Positions 1-10,115 are shown, numbered from the stretch's first letter. The stretch: 64,000 nt of DNA from Streptomyces sp. NBC_01214 (GCF_026340975.1 NZ_JAPEOS010000001.1:4807001-4871000); one strand, 5' to 3'. Translations and numbers: made by a program. Notes: generated by a model from the letters alone, not told the origin.

Positions 1-1374
1 CCCTCGAGCGTGACCGGCCAGGGCGCGTAGCGCCCTTTCAGAGCCGGTCGACGCCCAGAGCAGCGAGCGCGTGGCCGCCGCTTTCCATCGAGTCGGTGAC
101 GGCGTTCGGCGAAGTTGGCCTTGTTCTCGGGGACGCCGGTGGCGGCCGAGGCGACGGTCCGGGCCGAGCTTGCGGCGGGCGAGGACGAGGATGGTCAGCG
201 CGGTGGCGGCGCCGCCGGCGGGGAGCGCGGCGAGAACATCGGGGTGAGCGGCGAGGGATGCGGCGAGCGCGGTGCCGGCCGCCTGACCGGTGCCGACCGA
301 CAGGATCAGCCAGGAGTACGACTCGGTGGTGCGGGAGGCGGAGGCGAGAGCGTCCACGGTGTGGTAGCCGTTGGTGATGATCAAGGTGAAGAACAGCCCG
401 GGGATCGCCGTGAGGACGAAGGCCGTGCGGGGTCCGGGCTGGGCCAGCAGCGGTGCCCAGCCGAGGAGGAACAGGGCGCTGGTGGCGATGAGTTGGGATT
501 TGGTCGTGCCGGGCCACGCCCGGCGGGCGTAGATCAGGCTGCCCACGAAGCTGCCGGTGGAGAACACGGCGGGTAGCAGTCCGCAGAGCATTGCCTGCCC
601 GTGGGTGCCGGCCAGGCTTGCGGCCCACACGTTCATCGCTCCGAACGCGAACCCCGTTCCTGCCAGCGCGGTGAACAGCAGGACCAGGCCGGCGTTCATC
701 AGCCGTCCTCTTTCGGTCACTCCGGCGATAGGACGCCAGGTCTGCGAGGGTGCGGAGGTCAGCACGACCGCCGTGCCCACCAGGGCGAGGGCGGCGGTCG
801 CGGCCAAGGCGGTGTCGGGCCCGTGCGCGGTCGCCAGCCACGAGGCGAGCAGGGGGCCAGCGATGTAGAGGAGCCCCTGCGAGCCGGTGTCGAGGGCTTG
901 GACGACTCGGCGCCGCCCGAAGTCAGGCAGGACTGTCGGCCAGAGGGCCCGAAGCCCTGCCTCCAGCGGCGGTGTGACCAGACCTGCGAGCCCGACCACC
1001 GCGGTCACCGCCGCGGGGGGCCCGCACGCCCGGATCAAGGGGAGCGCTGACAGGCAGCAGGCGTTGAGCAGCACCGCCGTTGCCGACACACGGGTTTGAC
1101 CGTAGCGGTCCATCAGCCTGCCCTTGACGGGCTGGGACAGCCCGGACGCCAGCCCGTAGAGGGCGGCGAGCATTCCGGCGAAGGCCAGCGACCCCCCGCT
1201 GCCGGTGATCCACAGGACGAGTCCCACGGGAACCATGGAGTTGGGCAGGCGCCCGATCAGGGTGCCGCCGAGCAAGCGGACAACGTGTCGGCTGCCCAGT
1301 ACGGCCCCGTACGTGGCGAGCGGCGGGGCAGCGGTCGGGTGTTCGGCCAGGGTCAACGGGGCAGGGCTTTCCAT
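1..1374 (-). CDS. MFS transporter, runs off left edge
   Basis: I translated this frame directly; it is open from an ATG at 1374 to the window edge (458 codons), with no stop inside the window. The protein has the alternating hydrophobic segments of a 12-helix major facilitator: an N-terminal RLLGGTLIGRLPNSMVPVG segment, the GLVTPPLEAGLRALWPTVLP stretch of the first half, and a second half ending near residue 420 in AALTILVLARRKL-like sequence. This resembles drug-efflux MFS proteins of actinomycetes; the substrate is unknown. The last ~40 codons (below about position 130) are Arg/Pro/Gln-rich and use unusual codons such as CGA, CAA and CTT, so the true C terminus may have been lost by a frameshift or fusion. 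No good ribosome binding site precedes 1374, so the start could be slightly downstream. Confidence 0.8.
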   Translation of the reverse strand, partial: MESPAPLTLAEHPTAAPPLATYGAVLGSRHVVRLLGGTLIGRLPNSMVPVGLVLWITGSGGSLAFAGMLAALYGLASGLSQPVKGRLMDRYGQTRVSATAVLLNACCLSALPLIRACGPPAAVTAVVGLAGLVTPPLEAGLRALWPTVLPDFGRRRVVQALDTGSQGLLYIAGPLLASWLATAHGPDTALAATAALALVGTAVVLTSAPSQTWRPIAGVTERGRLMNAGLVLLFTALAGTGFAFGAMNVWAASLAGTHGQAMLCGLLPAVFSTGSFVGSLIYARRAWPGTTKSQLIATSALFLLGWAPLLAQPGPRTAFVLTAIPGLFFTLIITNGYHTVDALASASRTTESYSWLILSVGTGQAAGTALAASLAAHPDVLAALPAGGAATALTILVLARRKLGPDRRLGRHRRPREQGQLRRTPSPTRWKAAATRSLLWASTGSERALRALAGHARG

Positions 1375-2377
1375 CAGAGGGGGTGCGGGGCGGGGGCAGG
1401 GCTTGGACCAGGGGGCCATCGTCGTCGCGCGGACGCAGCGGTGGCCGAAGGTGCTGCGGCCACGGTCGTCGTGCCAACGGCCGGTGAGCGGGGCGCGGTG
1501 CGGGGGTGTGATACGGCGGCAGGACCACGGCGGCGTCCTCCAGATGCCGGCCGATCCGTGCGAGGTCGTGGACATGGTGGTTGCTTTGCACCGAGAGCAA
1601 CCGCGGGCGGACGGCGAACTCACGGCAGGCCCGGGTGTTCCGCGTGGTTGCCCAGATGGCGCAGGTGCCGAGGAACCCGGAGTCGGGAGCGTAACCCGCA
1701 GCCGACCGCTCACTACGGAAGTTGTGATCTTCCGACAAGACTGCGGGAGCTGACCGCAGTTGTGGCGGGAGGCGATGCCGGCGCGGGCTGCACGCGCCTC
1801 GTGCGGCGCATGGAAGACGACCGGTCGGCGCGGACGTAGTCACCTCCCGCGCAATGCGTCCTGGAGTTGCCGGACGGCGCCCGCTGGAGGCTGGCCAGTT
1901 TCCAGTTTCCAGCCTTCAGCCTTCAGCTTTCAGCGGCCAGGACGCGCAGGACGGGCTCGCCCGGACCGTCGCGGTGGGCGCGAGCCCCGTGCCGATGTGG
2001 CGCGCGGGGGAGGCCCGGCGCCCGGAGCGATCTGCGGGGAGCACCACAAGGCCGACCCAACGGCACCCACCGCCGATCGGCCCGTCGGCCTTCACGAGTA
2101 CCCGGCTCCGGCGACGACCGGCAGGACCGCTGGAGAGAGCGGGCGCCGCCCGACCCGCGGCAAGGCCCGGATCGAACGAGCGCCCCCAGACCGTCGATCA
2201 ACCCCGATCAGCGGGAACGCGCCCAGCCACGAACTCGGCCGTCGACGTGGCCAGCCCGAAGGGGCGAACGGTCGCATCACTGGCTGCTGGTATCAGGGGC
2301 GACCCGGAACGTCAGCAGGAACAGGCCGTCCAGTTCGCCGAGCGGCAGAACCCGCAATGCCCGGACGCCTTCGACGC
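1375..2377. other. ~1 kb with no convincing gene
   Basis: Open frames exist on both strands, as expected at this GC content, but none has a ribosome binding site plus protein-like composition. A minus-strand frame around 1530-1660 reads somewhat like protein (NHHVHDLARIGRHLEDA) and may be an unrecognised remnant upstream of the MFS gene. The stretch also holds the heptamer repeat at 1896-1933. Confidence 0.4.
1896..1933. repeat. 7-bp tandem repeat (CAGTTTC/CAGCCTT)
   Basis: Five consecutive 7-bp units starting CAG: two CAGTTTC, two CAGCCTT and one CAGCTTT, followed by CAG. They lie in non-coding DNA downstream of the DUF4241 gene. Similar short-period repeats recur in this window. Confidence 0.85.
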
Positions 2378-3097
2378 TCAGGCCAGGGCGCTGGTGGCCA
2401 TCTGGCCCGGCACGAGGACCGAGGCCACGGCGCCGGTCCGGGTGCGCCCGATCCAGACCGGAGCCCATCCCTCGGCGACATCGAATGCGATGAGGTCGGC
2501 CTTGAACCCCTCGTTGCTGCTCTTCTCGAACCAGCCGTCGCCAAGGTCCTCGGTGTCTCGGTCCGGGGCGGGCGCACTTCCCCCCGAGGACACGGCCCGT
2601 CGGAAGCGATGGAATGGTGCTGTCAGCGCCTCCCAGGCCTCGACGTCGGCGATGGCTCCCATGGCCTCGCTGTCAGAGTGGAACCCGGCTGCCGCGACGT
2701 CCGCATCCCCGATGTCGTCGTTCACTCCTACCCCCGCCTCCCAGACGACCACCGGGTCGTCACTGACGCACAGGCGGGTGGCGGCGCATTCCCGTCCGTC
2801 GAAGTACGTGCCGCCAAACTCGTACGGCGCCTGCGTCCAAGCCACCTCGACGCGGTACGTGCCCGGCGGAACGCGGGCCACGATCTCGCGCCCACGCTCC
2901 TCTGACCAGGGAGAGTCGACGATCAACCGACCACTGGGGACGCGGATCGTGGTGAGTTCCTCCACCTCGACCACCTCGACAAAGGTCGCAGGGTCGTCGG
3001 CGCGCACCCCAAGACGTGCGCCGGGCACGAAGACCGACTCCAGGAACCCTGCGTCCTGCGGCCCCGCAGCCAGTCGCGCATTCCCCACCCACGCCAT
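2378..3097 (-). CDS. DUF4241 domain protein
   Basis: A 239-residue cytoplasmic protein from an ATG at 3097, preceded by a GGGGG tract at suitable spacing; the frame extends upstream to 3160, so a longer start is possible. It matches the layout of the DUF4241 family: an N-terminal strand-rich part with VPSGRLIVDSP and YRVEVAWTQAPYE, and a C-terminal half with FKADLIAFDVAEGWAPVWIG followed by ASVLVPGQM. No catalytic residues are known for the family. In other actinomycetes members often accompany polymorphic-toxin or immunity-like genes; that is background and nothing here confirms it. It stands alone, with about 300 bp to the next gene. Confidence 0.85.
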   Translation of the reverse strand: MAWVGNARLAAGPQDAGFLESVFVPGARLGVRADDPATFVEVVEVEELTTIRVPSGRLIVDSPWSEERGREIVARVPPGTYRVEVAWTQAPYEFGGTYFDGRECAATRLCVSDDPVVVWEAGVGVNDDIGDADVAAAGFHSDSEAMGAIADVEAWEALTAPFHRFRRAVSSGGSAPAPDRDTEDLGDGWFEKSSNEGFKADLIAFDVAEGWAPVWIGRTRTGAVASVLVPGQMATSALA

Positions 3098-3393
3098 CGC
3101 GCACCCCCGCATCTCCAACAACCACCGGCGTCGCCGAACCCTACGTGGCATCACTGACACCGGGGGCGTCCGACCCGGTGTCCACCGGGCGGGCCGGCGC
3201 TCAGCCAGAACAAGATCGCCGTGTTGGTCCGGACGTGCTCAGGGGCTTGAGCGGTGGGCCCGGCCCACCGATGGGTCGTGGAGCGGACGGTGTCCTGGCG
3301 TTCGTAGGCACCACTGGAGCCCTCATCCGCCACCGCTGCTCGAAGACGAACGACGGACCAGCGCAACCGCTACTGCAATATGGTTCGGTTCAA

Positions 3394-3717
3394 ATGATCG
3401 AATCAGCTGAGCAGGTGCAGACCGCAGGGCGTCTCTGGCATGAACACCGCCAAGAGCCTTTCCCCGACAGCCTACGAAGGGTCACGTTCGAGGGGACGCA
3501 TGTGTGGCTGCTCGACCTGGACATCGCCGGCTGCGTTCTTCGTTGGCTGGAAGGCGGCGGCACACTCGACTCGAAGAACAGCCGCTTGGTGCAAAGCTGC
3601 ATCGAGGACCTGGAACGAGTCATCCCGGAGATCAACGACCCTGCAGGAGCCCAGTACTGCCAGCGGTTGCACCAACTCGCCGTGCTGGTATCGAGGAACC
3701 CATCCGGCACCACATGA
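3394..3717 (+). CDS. Small conserved hypothetical protein
   Basis: A 107-residue soluble protein from an ATG at 3394, with in-frame codons of high third-position GC. It resembles a small Streptomyces hypothetical family containing a pattern like VWLLDLDIAGCVLRWLEGG followed by a helix ending in a long aliphatic segment (QYCQRLHQLAVLVS). No signal peptide, membrane span or catalytic motif is visible. It is oriented away from the DUF4241 gene, with no partner gene. Function unknown. Confidence 0.7.
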   Translation: MIESAEQVQTAGRLWHEHRQEPFPDSLRRVTFEGTHVWLLDLDIAGCVLRWLEGGGTLDSKNSRLVQSCIEDLERVIPEINDPAGAQYCQRLHQLAVLVSRNPSGTT

Positions 3718-3923
3718 GACGACCCCCAAGGACGTCTCGTGCTGGGAGGGGCCTGGTAGCCGACCCTTGTGTGCGGGTGTACGTGGCACCAGCGGGTCGG
3801 GGGTGTGCGGTGTGCCCGTATCAGCCGGTGTCAGTGGTGCCGTGTCACCACGGGACGTGGCGGTGGGGAGCAGGGGGCGCGGGAGTTGTCGCCAGGGCAG
3901 GACCGGGCGACGCGTGGCGCCTG

Positions 3924-5177
3924 TCAGGGACCTCCCGCCGGCCTGAGGTCGGTGAGCACCTCGCGGGCCGCCCTCGCCCCCGAGGCGAGTGCCCCCTGGA
4001 GCGAGCCCGTCGCACGGTGGTCCCCGCAGACATAACGGCCCGGTGCGAAGCGGGTGGTCCGGGTGAGCGGCATCGGCGGGGGCATGGCAGGCAGGGCGTT
4101 GCGCACCGTCACGCGGTGCACCGGCTCCCAGGTTCCCGTGTCCACGCCGTACGCCTCGGCGAGAGCGGAGAGCACGGCGGCCTCTTCTGCCGGGGAGGGG
4201 GCGCCGAGCACGGAGGTCGACACCAGACTCCTGCCGTCACGGGAGTAGCCGGGCTGGACCTCGGTCAGGACGCAGGTGTTCAGGAACCTGCGGCGTGCGT
4301 CGACCAGCAGGGTGGGTTCCGGGAGGGGCGAGCGTTCGACCGCGTGGTAAAGGGTCGTCACGGTCCGTCCCACAGGCGGCTCGAGGCCGGGCAGCAGGCG
4401 TGCCGCGGCGCCTGCTCCGGTGGCGACCACGACGGCCCGTGCCCGCACTTCACCGTCGCCGCACGCCACCCCCGTCGGCGTCAGCGCGGAGACCGGCGAC
4501 AGGGTGCGCAACACGCTCTCGGGCAGCCCGGCGGCTAGTTGGGCCGGGACGGCGCCGATGCCGTCGCGGGGGAGGCAGAGCGTGCCGCGCAGCATGCTGC
4601 GCCAGACCAGGTGGAAGAAGCGGGCGGAGGTCTCCAGGGAGTCCTCCAGAAAGACCCCTGACAGGAAGGGCCGGAAGAACGTTTCGACGAAGTCTTCGGA
4701 GAAGCCCGCGTCGGCCAGGGCCGTGCGGGTGGTGACGTCGGGCCGGGCCCGCACGCGGGAGGCGGGTGCGAGCATGGCGTGTGCCGACAGGGCGCCGAAG
4801 GCGAGCAGGTCGCGCGGCTTGACCCGCCCGCCGGTGAGGAGACCGATGCCGTCGCGTGGGCGCCGCGTGGGATCGGCGACCCGAAGCCTCCCGCCGTCCC
4901 CGTGGACCAGCACACCGGGCGTGAACGGCCGCAAGAAGAGAGCGGGCAGGTCGAGGCGGCGCCTGACCTGTGGGTAGCTGGTGTTGAACACCTGGAAACC
5001 GTGGTCGATGGTGAAGCCCGCGATCCGGTCAGTGCGGATACGGCCGCCGGCCGTGTCCTCGGCCTCCAGCAGACGCACCCGCAGGCCGGCCGCAGCGAGG
5101 TCCGCAGCGCATGCCAGTCCAGCGGCTCCCGCACCAACGACCACCACGTCGTGCCGGTCGCGCTGCGCCTCGGCCAT
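3924..5177 (-). CDS. FAD-dependent amine oxidase/desaturase-like enzyme
   Basis: A 417-residue flavoprotein. The N terminus has the Rossmann FAD-binding motif GAGAAG (residues 15-20) followed by LLEAEDTAGGRIRT, the second dinucleotide-binding signature of amine oxidases and phytoene-desaturase-like enzymes. The C terminus has RYVCGDHRATGSLQGALASG, the usual closing FAD contact. I chose the ATG at 5177 because GAGGG lies just upstream; an in-frame GTG at 5189 is an alternative. The family oxidises amines or desaturates isoprenoids; the presence of both signatures does not fix the substrate. No carotenoid or amine catabolic genes are adjacent, so its role is open. Confidence 0.88.
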   Translation of the reverse strand: MAEAQRDRHDVVVVGAGAAGLACAADLAAAGLRVRLLEAEDTAGGRIRTDRIAGFTIDHGFQVFNTSYPQVRRRLDLPALFLRPFTPGVLVHGDGGRLRVADPTRRPRDGIGLLTGGRVKPRDLLAFGALSAHAMLAPASRVRARPDVTTRTALADAGFSEDFVETFFRPFLSGVFLEDSLETSARFFHLVWRSMLRGTLCLPRDGIGAVPAQLAAGLPESVLRTLSPVSALTPTGVACGDGEVRARAVVVATGAGAAARLLPGLEPPVGRTVTTLYHAVERSPLPEPTLLVDARRRFLNTCVLTEVQPGYSRDGRSLVSTSVLGAPSPAEEAAVLSALAEAYGVDTGTWEPVHRVTVRNALPAMPPPMPLTRTTRFAPGRYVCGDHRATGSLQGALASGARAAREVLTDLRPAGGP

Positions 5178-5208
5178 GAACGCCCTCACACTTCTTGCCC
5201 GACTCGGA

Positions 5209-5232
5209 TGGCTGTGGCTGTGGCTGTGGCTG
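5209..5232. repeat. 6-bp tandem repeat (TGGCTG)x4
   Basis: Four perfect TGGCTG units lie just upstream of the FAD enzyme start, between it and the secreted protein gene. A copy-number change here could alter promoter spacing for the 5177 start; this is inference. Confidence 0.9.
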
Positions 5233-5358
5233 TCGCCAGGCTACGCGCGGCTTCTGCGAAGCGAGGACGGACGCGCCGCATCTCGCTGGCTGCTGCGCTA
5301 CGGCGCGACGCGGCTGCCGAGCCCCTGACGGCGCTGTTGGCCTGAGCCGCCGTCTCCT

Positions 5359-6081
5359 CTACCGGGGCGGCTCGCACCGCTGGGGAAGCGTCACGGTCCC
5401 GGGGCGGTGCTCGAAGGTGTCCATGACCAGCCACTCGTCCAGCTCGGGGTCGTAGAGGTTCTGGACGCCGAACTGCAGCACCTGCCAGAAGGTGCCTCGG
5501 TCGTGCTCGTCGACGTAGATGTCGCCCAGTGCGAGCGGCAGGCGCGGGTACTTCCCGGGAGGCAGCTTCGGGAAGACCGCGCCCACCCTCCAGTGGTTCA
5601 CGTGTCGCTGCGGGGTGCGCCGCAGGGTCTCCGGCCCGACGAACCGGGCGCCCTCGAACCCCTGGTTCAGCGCCTCCAGGTTGAAGCCGGGGATGCGTGA
5701 GCAGGGATGCTCGTTCAAGCCGGGCCACTTGTACGTCAGTGTGTAGAGCGTGTCGCGGTAGATCAGGTTGGTGAACCAGATCGGGTACTGCGGGCCTCCC
5801 GCGGTCATCTGGCTGTCGCCGTCCTTGCCCTCCCAGGTGAACGGCACCGTGATGTCCAGGTCGCGGACGATCCACTTGCCCTTGCCGCGGAAGTCGCGGG
5901 GGAGTCGGGGCGGAGGCGGCGTGACAGGGGCGTCCTGCCGCGCGGCCACGGTCGCGAACACCGGCGCGGTTCCGGTCCGGGGCTCGGCGTCGACCGAAGG
6001 CGGAGCCGCCAGGACGAGGGCGGCCGCTCCGACGAGAGCGGCCGACGTGGCCGTCCGACGTCTGCCCTTCTTCCCACCCAT
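5359..6081 (-). CDS. Secreted hypothetical protein
   Basis: A 240-residue protein with a clear N-terminal signal peptide: a Lys/Arg-rich start, then an Ala/Leu/Val core and a likely cleavage after VDA near residue 32. The mature part contains repeated aromatic patterns such as YPIWFTNLIYRDTLY and TLTYKWPGLNEHPC, and ends in RCEPPR. The two cysteines could form a disulfide outside the cell. It resembles extracellular proteins of unknown role in Streptomyces, with no catalytic signature. It is transcribed in the same direction as the FAD enzyme but separated by about 180 bp, so joint transcription is possible, not shown. Confidence 0.8.
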   Translation of the reverse strand: MGGKKGRRRTATSAALVGAAALVLAAPPSVDAEPRTGTAPVFATVAARQDAPVTPPPPRLPRDFRGKGKWIVRDLDITVPFTWEGKDGDSQMTAGGPQYPIWFTNLIYRDTLYTLTYKWPGLNEHPCSRIPGFNLEALNQGFEGARFVGPETLRRTPQRHVNHWRVGAVFPKLPPGKYPRLPLALGDIYVDEHDRGTFWQVLQFGVQNLYDPELDEWLVMDTFEHRPGTVTLPQRCEPPR

Positions 6082-7240
6082 GGTCTCCCTCAGCTGTCGT
6101 GTCGGACGCCGTCATGATGCAGGACAATTACGGTGATGTGGGGACACCATCCCCGGAATCAAATATTCCGAAACCGGCGACTAGCGAGCAGATCCCGTAG
6201 CGGGCAGCGGTGGTGCGGCCGCCCCCCCTGAGACGTCCGCGGCCCGCCGCCCAGGCCGGCCGTCGTCCACGACACACCGCGCCGGACGCAGTCGTCCGGT
6301 CTCGGTCGGCGGGGCGTTGCGGTGGGCCGCGAGGGCCCTCTGAACCCGGTCCAGATGCCCCGGCGGGCGAACCGGTTCCCGTCGGCACGCGGCGGTAAGC
6401 AAGCACCCCCGAACCAGGCCGGCCAGGTGCCTGAGCCGCTGAACCCGCTGGTCCGGATCGGCCTGACGGAGTCAGCTCGAGTGGGGGAGGGCGCCCCAGA
6501 CCTGTGCGCTCGCCCGAGCGGGCGTCGAGAGCGATGAGGTGAGAGCCCGAACAGAGAGCGGGAAAATCCTCGCTGAGGTTGCTGCCGGGGGCGGCCGGGT
6601 TGCCGAGGGCGCCCAGAGCATGTTTCTCAGTGAGCCGACCGGTCAAGTCCACCTAGAGTCAATCCAGTTGGCCTGGCGGCTCGAACGTGTTGCCGCTCCG
6701 CCACCCGCGCTACACGGAGATCGATTCGTTGAGCAAGAGCTGAGCTGGGGGCGGAGAAACACTCGTGATGCCCTCTCCGTACCTCGCTTGCGGTCCGTCA
6801 GCGCACCGGGCTGCCGGGCCACATGAGGCCAGCATGGAACCTCGGCGGGCGTCCGGACGAACCTTCAGCATGAGCGTCAGTTCCGGCCGCTGGCGGCGAC
6901 GGGCGTGCTGGACCTGCTCGAGGCCCGCGCCGGCACGGATCGCGGGGGCCCGCGGGGGCCCGCTAGCGAGGACCACGAGCGCGTGCCGACCCGTCCGGCT
7001 GCCCGGGCATCCGAAACCGGCCTCAGATCAGGGCGCATGCCCCCCGTGCGGGATCTCGCCCCGTCGCTGTCGTCCCCCCGGCACCGCACGCGGTGCGGTG
7101 GGGCGGAGCTCAGCCGGTCATCGTCACGAGCCGCACCGGGCGACGTGCCGACGGATGCCGGTCCGGGTGCGGGCGCCGTTCAGCACCCGGCTGCCCGCCG
7201 ACCGCCAGGACCTGGGCAACCACGTCGGGGCACGCTGGGA
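6082..7240. other. ~1.15 kb without a supported gene
   Basis: The promoter of the secreted protein must lie in the AT-richer stretch at about 6100-6180 (AATTACG and AATATTCC-like sequence). Beyond that, both strands carry only Arg/Pro/Gly-rich frames without ribosome binding sites. I see no RNA gene. Confidence 0.5.
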
Positions 7241-7675
7241 CTACGTCCTGGCGATCTCTTGCCGGAGCTGATGGGGGAATCGGCGTAGGAGATCCTCAGT
7301 TTCCCCGTGCTCAGCCCTGCGATCGTCCCTGCCCTCGCTGGGCCGGGAACTCCACACCCGGCGCGCGAGAGCGTCGGCGAGATCGACGGTCTCGTCGGCG
7401 CACAGCAGGTAGAGGGCTGACCGGGCTTCCTGCATCCGGCCCACCAGTTCATTGGCCCCGGCGTCATCGTTGCTCAGCCGTGTTTCCCGAAGGTAGTCGA
7501 TGAGCTGGGCCACTGCTGTGTTGAAGCCGACCCCGGCTTTCAGCTTCTGCTCGCGCAGCCGCATGCGCTCCTGTCGCCGCGCAGTGAACCAAGACCCGAA
7601 CACGACCCCCGTGAGGCCGAGACAAGCCCCGATGGCCACGGGCAGGATGTTCCCCACGTCAACTCCCCCCGACAC
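7241..7675 (-). CDS. Small membrane protein with coiled tail
   Basis: A 144-residue protein. Residues 9-30 form one hydrophobic segment (ILPVAIGACLGLTGVVFGSW), followed at once by a basic stretch (TARRQERMRLREQKL), giving a single-span topology with the tail in the cytoplasm. The rest is helical and charged. The architecture, one N-terminal span then a long helix, parallels the protein at 10453-11034 and may represent the same orphan type. No enzymatic motif. Function unknown. Confidence 0.75.
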   Translation of the reverse strand: MSGGVDVGNILPVAIGACLGLTGVVFGSWFTARRQERMRLREQKLKAGVGFNTAVAQLIDYLRETRLSNDDAGANELVGRMQEARSALYLLCADETVDLADALARRVWSSRPSEGRDDRRAEHGETEDLLRRFPHQLRQEIART

Positions 7676-7878
7676 ACAGCTGACAGCAGACTAGAGAAGC
7701 CGTGCAACCCGCCTCACCCGTCACCGAGGGGCGCGGTCAAGGACCGGATGGACAGTGAAACGGCTATGGACGCCGCACCGTTCTGGGGTGAGAGCAGGCA
7801 TGAGTACGGGAGCAACGGAAACGGCGTCAACACCGGCAACGGCTGCGGGTGACCATACCTGGCAGGAGAGGAAACCAG

Positions 7879-8310
7879 ATGAGTACGGCCGAGGCCGACC
7901 CGACTACGCCCACTGAGCGCAACGAGCCACCGTCAACAGGAACCAGAGCTGTGCGGTGCATCCTGACCTACATATGCCTGCACATGGCCGCGTGGGTGGC
8001 CGTCGCGTTCACCGCGCCGAGCGACGACCCCTTCGGGCAGACCATGGGCATCGCCCTGGGCATGATGGCGTTCACTGGCATCCCTTCGGTAGCACTCGCC
8101 ATCGGCGCAGCCGCGGCGCACACACGGATGGATCTGGTCCGTTTCCGGTGGCTCATTGCCTTCCCGATGGCGCTCTTCGCCCTGCCCGCTGCGAGCGCGA
8201 GCGCGGTGGCCGAGCCGCTGGTGTTCCAGGTGCTCGCGCACGGAGCATTCGCCTGCCTGATGCCTACCCCTCTCACTCCCGGCAACTGGAAGGGCACGCC
8301 GCTCGACTGA
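7879..8310 (+). CDS. Predicted integral membrane protein
   Basis: A 143-residue protein starting at the ATG at 7879, preceded by AGGAGAGGAAACC. After a hydrophilic Thr/Pro/Glu-rich N terminus of about 30 residues come four likely membrane segments (for example ILTYICLHMAAWVAVAF and GIALGMMAFTGIPSVALAIGAAAA). It ends in a short polar tail. No transport or enzyme motif is evident, and there is no operon partner within 400 bp. Confidence 0.75.
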   Translation: MSTAEADPTTPTERNEPPSTGTRAVRCILTYICLHMAAWVAVAFTAPSDDPFGQTMGIALGMMAFTGIPSVALAIGAAAAHTRMDLVRFRWLIAFPMALFALPAASASAVAEPLVFQVLAHGAFACLMPTPLTPGNWKGTPLD

Positions 8311-8780
8311 TCACGCCACCGCGCCCGACGCCCCGCAGCTGAATCACATCAACTGGACCGGGAAGTAGCGGTGTTGACGGACAGACACCGCGCCGCCGTA
8401 ACGGCGGGGACGTGCTGGTCGCGTGCCGCTGATGGGCCGACCGATCCCGGTAAGGGACCGCGGGCCTGCCCCTGAGCCCGCCGGCCGGGGCTGTGGTGCT
8501 GGCAACCGCCAGCTGCCGCACCGTTGCGGGAGCGATCGGGCGATCGGACCGGCAGACAGAGCGGACCAGGACCGGCCGGCGCACCCGCCGAGAGAGCCCT
8601 GCGAAGCCGGGTCACCGCCCCACCCACCGGATGCCGTCGTCGTGAGATCGTCCCAGCGCCCGTACCGAGAGATGGACATCCCTTCTGCCCGGATGGCCGA
8701 ATACCTATGATCATCACCGCCGGGGGAACGCGCGACGCCTCATCTGCCAGCCGGCGGCGTCGCACCAGGGGGTAGCGAAC
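8311..8780. other. Intergenic, no gene seen
   Basis: About 470 bp upstream of the beta-propeller gene. The 5' promoter and ribosome binding site of that gene lie at its right end (AGGGGGTAGCGAAC before the ATG). Nothing else is supported. Confidence 0.5.
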
Positions 8781-10115
8781 ATGGCCACGCGTACGGACGT
8801 CGACGTGTCTCACCGCAGAGGAGGGATCGGCCGCATGCTGGTCGCGGGCGGCGCCGCCGTGGCCCTGATCGGCTCTATCACCGCCGGGTGCCTGGCCATC
8901 ACGGGCCGCTTCCCGGGCGACTCCATGGACATCGCCTGGGAGACCCCGGCGGACGGCAACGCCTCCAAGCAGGGCAACGGTGCCTGGCTGGCTGGCGACA
9001 CCCTGGTGCGGAGCCGCTCCGACGCGGTGACCGGCTACGACGCCGGTACCGGCGAGCGGACCTGGCAGTACCGGCCGCCCGGCCGCTCCGAGATCTGTCT
9101 CGCCGAAGCCGACGTCGACAGCTCCGTTCTCCTCGTCACACGCGACGACGACACCCGCCCCGCCTCGTCCCAGCGCGAGCTCTGCACCACCGTCGCCGCC
9201 ATCGACCTGAAGAACGGCCGCGAGATGTGGCGCGCCCCGATCCCCACCGACGACGACAAGCCCCGCTTCGAGCCCAACCCGGTGGCCGCGGGAGGCGGTC
9301 TCGCCGTGCTCGCCGACCAGGGGCTACGTGCCGTCGACATACGCACCGGCGCGCCCCGCTGGACGGCGGCCGTTCCCAAGAACTGCGTTCCGGGCAAAGC
9401 CGCGCCGGCCCAACGGCACGTCGCCGCGCTCCTGGCATGCGGCGACCCCGACAAACCGTGGAGCGACGGCACCCCCGTAGGCGCCGAACTGCATGCGGCC
9501 GCCTTCGACCCGTCCACCGGCGCGCTGCTGTGGTCCACCCCGTTCGGCGATCGCGAGCCGGTCAGCCACAGCGCGGGCACCTCCGTCCTCTCGGCCGACC
9601 CGCTGGTCGTGGCCGCCTCGACCTCTTCGAACTCCGAGCACGGGGCCTTCCACTCCTTCGACAAGGACGGCCGCCCCAATCCGCCCATCGACTACAACGG
9701 CGCGTACGGCACACTCGACGCCAAAAGACCGCTCGGCACGACGACGGATGGCACCCGGCTCTACGCCCTGTCCGGCTACTACAAGAAGGGCGGCACCCGC
9801 CACCGCGCGGTCGCCTTCGACCTGGCCACCGGCCAGCAGGTCTGGAAGACCGGCCTCGACGACTCCCCGGGTATCGGCCTGAGCCTCCAGAACGGCAAGG
9901 TCACGGTGATCGTCCGGACCAGCGCGACATCGGCGATCGCACACGAGGAACTGCACGTCCTCGACGCCGCCACCGGCAAGGAGCGCGACGTCCGCAGCTT
10001 CCACGACACCGTTGCCGCACACAAGATCTTCGAGTACAAGGGCCTACTCATCGGCGCCAACCTGAGCGACTACGTACCCCCACCACCCCCCTTCACGGCG
10101 TACGAAGCCTCGTGA
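8781..10115 (+). CDS. Membrane-anchored PQQ-like beta-propeller protein
   Basis: A 444-residue protein. Residues 18-40 form a single signal-anchor helix; the rest is extracellular and made of repeated blades with the pattern of PQQ-binding-like repeats: DAGTGERTWQYR, DLKNGREMWRAPI, DIRTGAPRWTAAV, DPSTGALLWSTPF and DLATGQQVWKTGL, each ending in a Trp docking motif. Conserved cysteines (RSEICLAEA, RELCTT, KNCVPG, LLACGD) may form disulfides. No methanol- or glucose-dehydrogenase catalytic residues can be recognised, so a binding or sensing role is more likely than oxidation. The ATG follows a good AGGGGG site. It stands alone, and such proteins are frequent orphans in Streptomyces. Confidence 0.85.
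   Translation: MATRTDVDVSHRRGGIGRMLVAGGAAVALIGSITAGCLAITGRFPGDSMDIAWETPADGNASKQGNGAWLAGDTLVRSRSDAVTGYDAGTGERTWQYRPPGRSEICLAEADVDSSVLLVTRDDDTRPASSQRELCTTVAAIDLKNGREMWRAPIPTDDDKPRFEPNPVAAGGGLAVLADQGLRAVDIRTGAPRWTAAVPKNCVPGKAAPAQRHVAALLACGDPDKPWSDGTPVGAELHAAAFDPSTGALLWSTPFGDREPVSHSAGTSVLSADPLVVAASTSSNSEHGAFHSFDKDGRPNPPIDYNGAYGTLDAKRPLGTTTDGTRLYALSGYYKKGGTRHRAVAFDLATGQQVWKTGLDDSPGIGLSLQNGKVTVIVRTSATSAIAHEELHVLDAATGKERDVRSFHDTVAAHKIFEYKGLLIGANLSDYVPPPPPFTAYEAS

Noticed and set aside
923..1843. Long minus-strand frame of about 300 codons over the MFS gene and upstream region
   Set aside because: It mostly overlaps the MFS frame in another register and is Arg/Pro-rich; only a short part reads protein-like.
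6690..6720. Possible tRNA-like sequence
   Set aside because: No cloverleaf with complete arms can be drawn; the TTCGAGCC string is coincidental.
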